A DNA stretch of 64,000 nt, from positions 62,001 through 126,000 of the forward strand of contig JADLZK010010441.1 of the NCBI GenBank assembly GCA_015847255.1, written 5' to 3'. Both the position numbers and the translations under genes were made by a program. Each line of letters opens with the position of its first letter. Within the stretch, counting starts at the first letter, position 1. This stretch comes from Hyparrhenia diplandra (lineage: Eukaryota; Streptophyta; Magnoliopsida; Poales; Poaceae). The notes under the pieces are model-generated. The model was not told the DNA's origin, did no database searches, and saw nothing but the letters and a program-made list of their open reading frames with translations. Positions 58,865 through 64,000 of the stretch are shown piece by piece.

Positions 58865-60436
58865 TGACGAGGAGGATAGGTACGTGGAAAGAGAATTTTT
58901 GGAAGGCTCCGATTAGGAAGGCGCGTGAATAAAGCGGCGTGCGACGGGCTAGTCAAGGGGATTACGCGGTGGGTGTGGGATTAGCTTGACACAATCAACC
59001 ATGACCCTTGGATTATGAGTGAGTAAATAGAGAGAAAGGTGAGATTTAACTGGAGTGTCCATTTTGAAAGATTTTGAATTTTTTGTTTCCATTTGTAGCC
59101 CAACTAAGTTGGTGCATTAGTATGATAGATAGATAGATCCTTTCTAAAAAATAAGGTGCACTTTCTAAATTGAGAGAGATGTTGGAAGATATTTTGTCAT
59201 CAAAATTTATTATTTTTTAGAGGAAATAGGGATTTCCATTAATCAGACAACGTTGAATTATCAGCAAGTATACGTTGAATATGGATCGGAATGCAGATCA
59301 AATAATGTTCCTCCTCCGGATCACATTGACTACCTAAAACAACCAATCCATGGGCTACCCTATTACATGACCGCGGATGTTGTTAGTTCAAGAAATAAAA
59401 GTCAAAGGTAACAAGTTTCGCAGCTCGGAGATGAGATTGGTCATGGCACTAAAATCATAAATATGAGCTTGTATATGCACGGGCCTGTAGCACGGACGTC
59501 ACATTAGTTTCAACAACAACACGTCCCACGCCGATTTCAATTGCTCCTTGGACACCATGTACTCAAGCAAGGATGGCAGCGGATCGAGTTCCGTGGCGGA
59601 TATCTGCGGGTTTTGGATTTTGCGGGTGCGGATTTGGTGATGAATTTTACCAATAATTTTCGGGTTCAGGTTTCGGGTTTAGTTTTCCACCCGTGGATAT
59701 CCAAAGGATATCTCGAGAAAATTATTTAGAATTAAAACTCATGTGTTTATAATATGTTAATAATAACTTGTTTACTTAGATTATTAAATTTATTCAAAGT
59801 TGACTCATGAAAATATTTATTATTTGTCGCATCTTGTTTATATATGTGAATGTGTGTAGATATATCCTCGGGTTTCGGGTATCCATTCGGATTTCGGTTA
59901 TCCGTTCGGGTTCAGTATCCATTTGGGTTTGGTTTTGGTGATGGATTTCCACGAATCGATTTTGGGTTCGGTTTTGATTTTGAGTTACAGTTTTAGGTGC
60001 ACGGAGACTCCACCCAATCCAAAGCCGACCGTTGCCATCCTCATACGCAAGCAATGAGTTCACCATGCATTGAGCATCCACTCTGCCACGTTTTGCCACG
60101 ATCATATCACTCGTTGAATCGCGAAGAATGCAACCCCAACAACCTGAGTTTGTGTTCTGATCAAAAGCCACATTACAATTGACTTTAACGCAATCTCCTG
60201 TTGTGTGCTCCCATGAGTGAGGACTTCTCCGTCGAGGTTAACAATTAGTAATGATGTAGACCTTTAGAGTTGCTCTGAAGTGTATACAATTCAAAAAATC
60301 ATGACCCCAACGCATGGGCATATATTAATAAAATATTAAATTTGCAAATTAAACATTAAAAATAACTTTTAAACCGTGTTAAATAGAAGAAAGAAAAGGA
60401 AAAAAAATAGAAGCACACTTGGCGTGGGCCGTGTAG
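58865..60436. other. Repeat relics between candidate gene and CSN2
   Basis: 59220-59560 and 59990-60250 look like antisense LINE/RNase H sequence: minus frame FDQNTNSGCWGCILRDS. They are separated by about 430 bp (59560-59990) of degenerate GGGTTTCGGGTATCC-type repeats. No active gene. 60437-60636 is the CSN2 leader. Confidence 0.5.
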
Positions 60437-60636
60437 GGCTGATATTCACAGGGGCCTAAACGTAAAATGGTTCTGGCTTCCCGTCCCCTCTCGTGTATCG
60501 TGACTATCGTCCCATCTCTTCTCCGCGAGGCGCAACAAAGGCACAAACCCCTCTCGCCTCCCTCTCGTCGAAAAAAAAAACCCTCACCTCCCTCAAACCC
60601 TAGCCCTTCCCCTGCTTCGCCCCCGTCGCCGCCACC

Positions 60637-60845
60637 ATGGGCTCAGGTAATCGCGCCCGCTCCATTCGTGCGCTTAGATTTTCCTATGTTCTCTGTCTCT
60701 TGTGTATCGCGGATAGTTTTTTTTCCCTGATTGTGGATGTTGTGGTGATTAGATGCGGACATGGAGGATTACGGGTTCGAGTACTCGGACGAAGAGCCTG
60801 AGGAGCAGGACGTCGACATCGAGAACCAGTATTACAACTCCAAAG
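60637..60845 (+). CDS. CSN2: COP9 signalosome subunit 2, exons 1-2 (gene runs off window)
   Basis: CSN2 is a PCI-domain scaffold subunit of the COP9 signalosome, which removes NEDD8/RUB from cullin ubiquitin ligases; it acts in nucleus and cytoplasm and in plants represses photomorphogenesis. Exon 1 (60637-60646) is ten bases, ATGGGCTCAG, in context GCCACCATGG. Exon 2 (60753-60845) gives DADMEDYGFEYSDEEPEEQD then VDIENQYYNSK. Joined, this matches the acidic N-terminus known for plant CSN2 (MxSDADMEDYGFEYSDEE). Donor GGTTGG at 60846 leaves phase 1, correct for the next Gly. No later exon (expected to start near GMVETDPEEA) is seen up to 64000, so the second intron is at least 3.1 kb. Confidence 0.85.
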
Positions 60846-63800
60846 GTTGGAACTTCTCCTTCGACTTGCGAGTTGGGTGATTTCTCACAAAGTCTGAAAC
60901 GAGCGCGACCAAACTATGCTAGCCACTTTTTTTTTTGGTTGCACATCCACATTCCCTGAAGGATGGATACCACGTTTTTGGTCTTGCCAATTAGCTATGC
61001 CTCACTCATTTGGTGGGGCAAAATTATATTCTTTGGCGAGAAAAGATTAAGATGAGGAGGTTGAAGACTTGCTTATAGCCTCATAGGGCCATCCTTGTCA
61101 TTGGTGATAAAAAGGCAAATTAATTAAGGGTGGATGCTGGGGTGCGTCATATTCGCCTGATTGTTTTTGGTTCGAGTTTTCTTTTTTATGGTGGCACACA
61201 ACTGCGACAACGAGGCACTGCCATTGTGTGCTAACTAGTTGTGCAGCCCGTGTGCTTTTTAATGCTGCTGTCTCCTCTGTAGCTAAAAATTAAAATTTGG
61301 TTCATGCAGAATTTTACTTTTATATATACAGCTAAAAAAGCTACTGCACAGGAACACCAAATGCATGCAATTTGTTTTTGTTCGTTACCAAAAAAGGTTC
61401 TCACCTTGGGTATTTAGTTGGGCAGCTGGACTAGCATCTGATTGGCAATAGGTGGGCCTAGGTTTCTGTGTATGCAGGAAAAATTGACTAGCCAGGCTCG
61501 GCGGCTGTCTAGGAGAACACTTAGAAGTTCTTTAGTTGTCAGACTACATTTTAGACATTAGTTGCATGGCTTCATGCATATTTTGAAGCATGAAAAGGGA
61601 AGTTACTAAAGTGCTTTAAGATAGTTGAAGTCCGAGTCAGATTCTGTCACATGCTTCATGCCTTCATCTCATTGTTTTGGTATTTGATTTCAAACAGTAT
61701 TATACCATGTCAGCGAGGAAGCTTCTCTCTATTCATTTTTATTATAAGTTAATTCATCTATGACATTGAACATTCTAGAATATAAATTATGAGTCTGATA
61801 GGCAAATAATTTACGGGATGATTGTTGGACCTTTGACCCTTAATGTGTGATTGTGCCTGGCCTTCAATGTGAACGGCATGCCACTAATCTCACGAATTCC
61901 TTCTGCATTCAAGATTTACTTGGCAATTTATCTCTGCTGAGACATCCTTTTCACATTAAGTGCTAGCTCTTCATGTCATATAGATGTTTGTTAGTCATAA
62001 CTCAGAAGATTGTCGAAGTCAAGAGCACTAATTCATATTTTCTGCAATCTGCAGTTTCTTGTAACTAATGAATTTGATCTACGTCAGCATTTCCTCAAAA
62101 TATTTAACAGACTTGTTTTCTTTACAAGTCAAATGTTAGTTACTAGTGAATTGCGGCGCGCCCATGCGCGCGAGGATAGACCGAATATAAATAATAAGTA
62201 CCGCATGTAATCAAGTACATATTTAGATAGGATGTTCCTATGGAGAAACAATATAGATAGTAAATGTTCAAACTTAGAGCTAAACATCATACGATCAATG
62301 CATGTGCTATGATGGCTATCTTGACCATCAGGATAGGATAGTAGGGAAAGCCTAAAGAAGTCATCCGGATGGGAAAAGGTAACGTCGACCGAAGAACATC
62401 CAAAAAAACACCTAGGCACCAGGCGAAAGTAGAACGATTTAGAGCAAGTAAGCAACCCGCAAAGTAGCATCATGTAATTCAAATCAATGAGTTGCTTCTA
62501 AGTATTTTTTAAAACCCGTGGTTGCCTCCGGGTTATAAGAGAGAATGTAAGATTGTTGATGGAATGCAATTTTTATGGAAGAATCGTCATTCAGGATGGT
62601 AGTGAAAGGACACATCATAGTTTCGTGGGTAGACAACGCACAAAGGCGATGTCGTTAATAGCGAGGGCTCTTGTGCCGAGTCGGCCTCGTGTGAGTATTG
62701 ACGCCCGTAAGCCTGCCCTCGTAATCATAGTCACCGTCCGAGGTGTCCCGCCGTATTGGGGACGGCGTTAAGCTCCCTCGTTTTCATCGGAAAAGGCACT
62801 AATAATGTGAGGGATTCGTTTATTGAAATCTAATTTATTTATGTGCGTAGGTCAACGTACATCTCATCCGGGTCTTCTTCAGCCTCCTCGATCATATGCC
62901 CGCCACATCAAAAGCAGTTCAGCTATCAAGGATGAAGAGTAGGTTAGTTCGACTATTAATGGCAAGGTAGGGAGTTATGCCGCTTTGATATGGTAAGAGT
63001 CAAGCAAAGACTTGTGTCTATGGAAATTGAAGCGCCGCCTTCAGAGAATGGTGGTTCATCTAGGAAGGTTCCTCATCGAAGCCGTGGTGCTTGTAAATAG
63101 AGATAGGTTCTCATTGTGACTTGAAGGTAATGTTTTGTACGCCGTTTTTCTTTTTCATCTTGAGTGCTATGGTTCCATGGGTTGGAATAGAGTTTTTGCT
63201 TTGGGCATAGGCATGGACGCCGCACACTCCTTTTGAGTGGACTAATTGGATTGTGTCCGATTTTTGCAAGTATGGATCGAAAGCAATGGTTCTAGCGGGC
63301 TTGTTGAAGGCGCAGCCGAACGCATAAAAATGTCGATGGTCACCGCAGTTGTCCCAATGCACGGTTGTACCACCATATAGGTTGTTCCATGTCCCTAGAA
63401 GTGCATCGAAGTTGCCGGGTATCGAGTCAGAGCCGCCGCGACCATGTCCCTCTCGCAAGGGAACCGAACTCAACGACAAAGTCCTGTTCGAACCTTGTTA
63501 TGGTTAGAGGTATGGCCCGATAACCAAATTGGGTGTGTATAGCCCGGTGGATGTGGGGTTGTGATGGTGCCATCGTTCGGGCGCACATCGGTCACAATAA
63601 CCGACTTTGTAAAGTCTTTGTATATGGGTACCGACAACTCTAGTGACCGACGATGAAAATTGAACCTGTGTGGCCCCACGTAAATGAAGTGAAAAAATGT
63701 TTGTGACAAACGGTGAAGGTATATGGGTAGGACGGTGTCCCGACATGGATCCGATGGGCTTATTTGTTGCTTGTAAAACAGGAGGAAAGGCTGCGCCATT

Positions 63801-64000
63801 TGACGCTCGAAGAAATAAATACCCTAATCATAGATTGTGGTTGAGCCGGGACATACCATTTTCGGAGAGGGGTTTGTGGATTTCCCCCGAGGATGTAGAG
63901 TGAAACGCGCCGCCCGCCTCGCCGTGAAAAGAGGAACCAATGAATCGTATGTTGAGAAACGGAGAAGTTTGAAGTGAGAAAGGAAAAGAGTGGCGCCGCA
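60846..64000 (+). other. CSN2 intron 2 with repeat DNA
   Basis: 60846-62140 looks like ordinary AT-rich intron. From about 62146 (ACTAGTGAATTGCGGCGCGCCC) the composition changes, and 62530-64000 carries GC-richer sequence with open minus-strand frames (63111-63479 and 63470-63799) that I cannot assign; they may belong to a transposon whose far end lies outside the window. Confidence 0.5.

Noticed and set aside
62146..62545. Possible Helitron in the CSN2 intron
   Set aside because: A hairpin-like ACCCG...CGGGT is present near 62515, but no CTRR end or matching start could be fixed.
1..64000. CRISPR arrays, bacterial operons or prophage
   Set aside because: No regular spacer repeats; intron-containing plant genes and plant transposons show this is eukaryotic nuclear DNA.

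Overview
The window is plant nuclear DNA, almost certainly from a grass genome of the rice (Oryza) type. It has GC-rich first exons, GT-AG introns, dense transposon layers (LTR elements, LINEs, PIF/Tourist-type MITEs, a plant mariner, a MULE-like element) and few host genes. The gene order around the magnesium-protoporphyrin cyclase gene fits rice chromosome 1; that placement is from memory, not from a search.

Four host genes are supported. (1) A DHHC S-acyltransferase lies on + (about 23.7-25.6 kb). (2) A DIVARICATA/SRM1-type MYB with the SHAQKYF motif lies on - (37.6-38.6 kb). (3) The catalytic subunit of magnesium-protoporphyrin IX monomethyl ester cyclase (CRD1/CHL27/YGL8) lies on + (51.7-53.7 kb). 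(4) The first two exons of COP9 signalosome subunit 2 lie on + (60.6-60.8 kb); the rest lies beyond the right edge. A possible fifth gene on - (about 55.0-57.6 kb) has an Ala-rich, 48-bp-repeat first exon. The host genes belong to unrelated pathways and do not form a cluster.

The first three genes carry single-base gains or losses in otherwise fully conserved coding sequence. The cyclase has five, all in short homopolymer runs. Removing them gives an intact 408-residue protein, so consensus sequencing error is more likely than true gene death.

Layout. 0-12.3 kb: retroelement-rich, with a non-autonomous LTR element (1.04-4.13 kb, TSD ATAGG), a collapsed chromodomain gypsy element joined to a broken DUF4220-like exon (6.8-8.2 kb), a mariner (8.40-10.39 kb) and a LINE holding a solo LTR (10.86-12.30 kb). 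12.8-17.3 kb: a 5'-truncated LINE with a 14-bp TSD, a Pack-MULE-like element and an RNase H relic. 17.3-22.9 kb: a head-to-tail duplication of about 1.8 kb; the second unit carries a 2.4-kb insertion with about 555-bp inverted arms. 23-26 kb: DHHC gene. 26-33.5 kb: LINE ends and two solo LTRs. 34.0-36.6 kb: a PIF/Harbinger-like element. 37-39 kb: MYB gene. 39.5-43.1 kb: a second non-autonomous LTR element. 43-51 kb: diverged local repeats, MITEs and a LINE with a 17-bp TSD. 51.6-60.9 kb: cyclase, candidate minus-strand gene, a long-TIR element with tRNA-like modules, and CSN2. 61-64 kb: CSN2 intron with repeat sequence.

No previously unknown multi-gene system was found. The most unusual items are the tRNA-like modules in both arms of the 57.6-58.9 kb element, the mariner whose catalytic C-terminus is replaced by foreign GC-rich sequence, and two retroposons of one family, one only 61 bp long.
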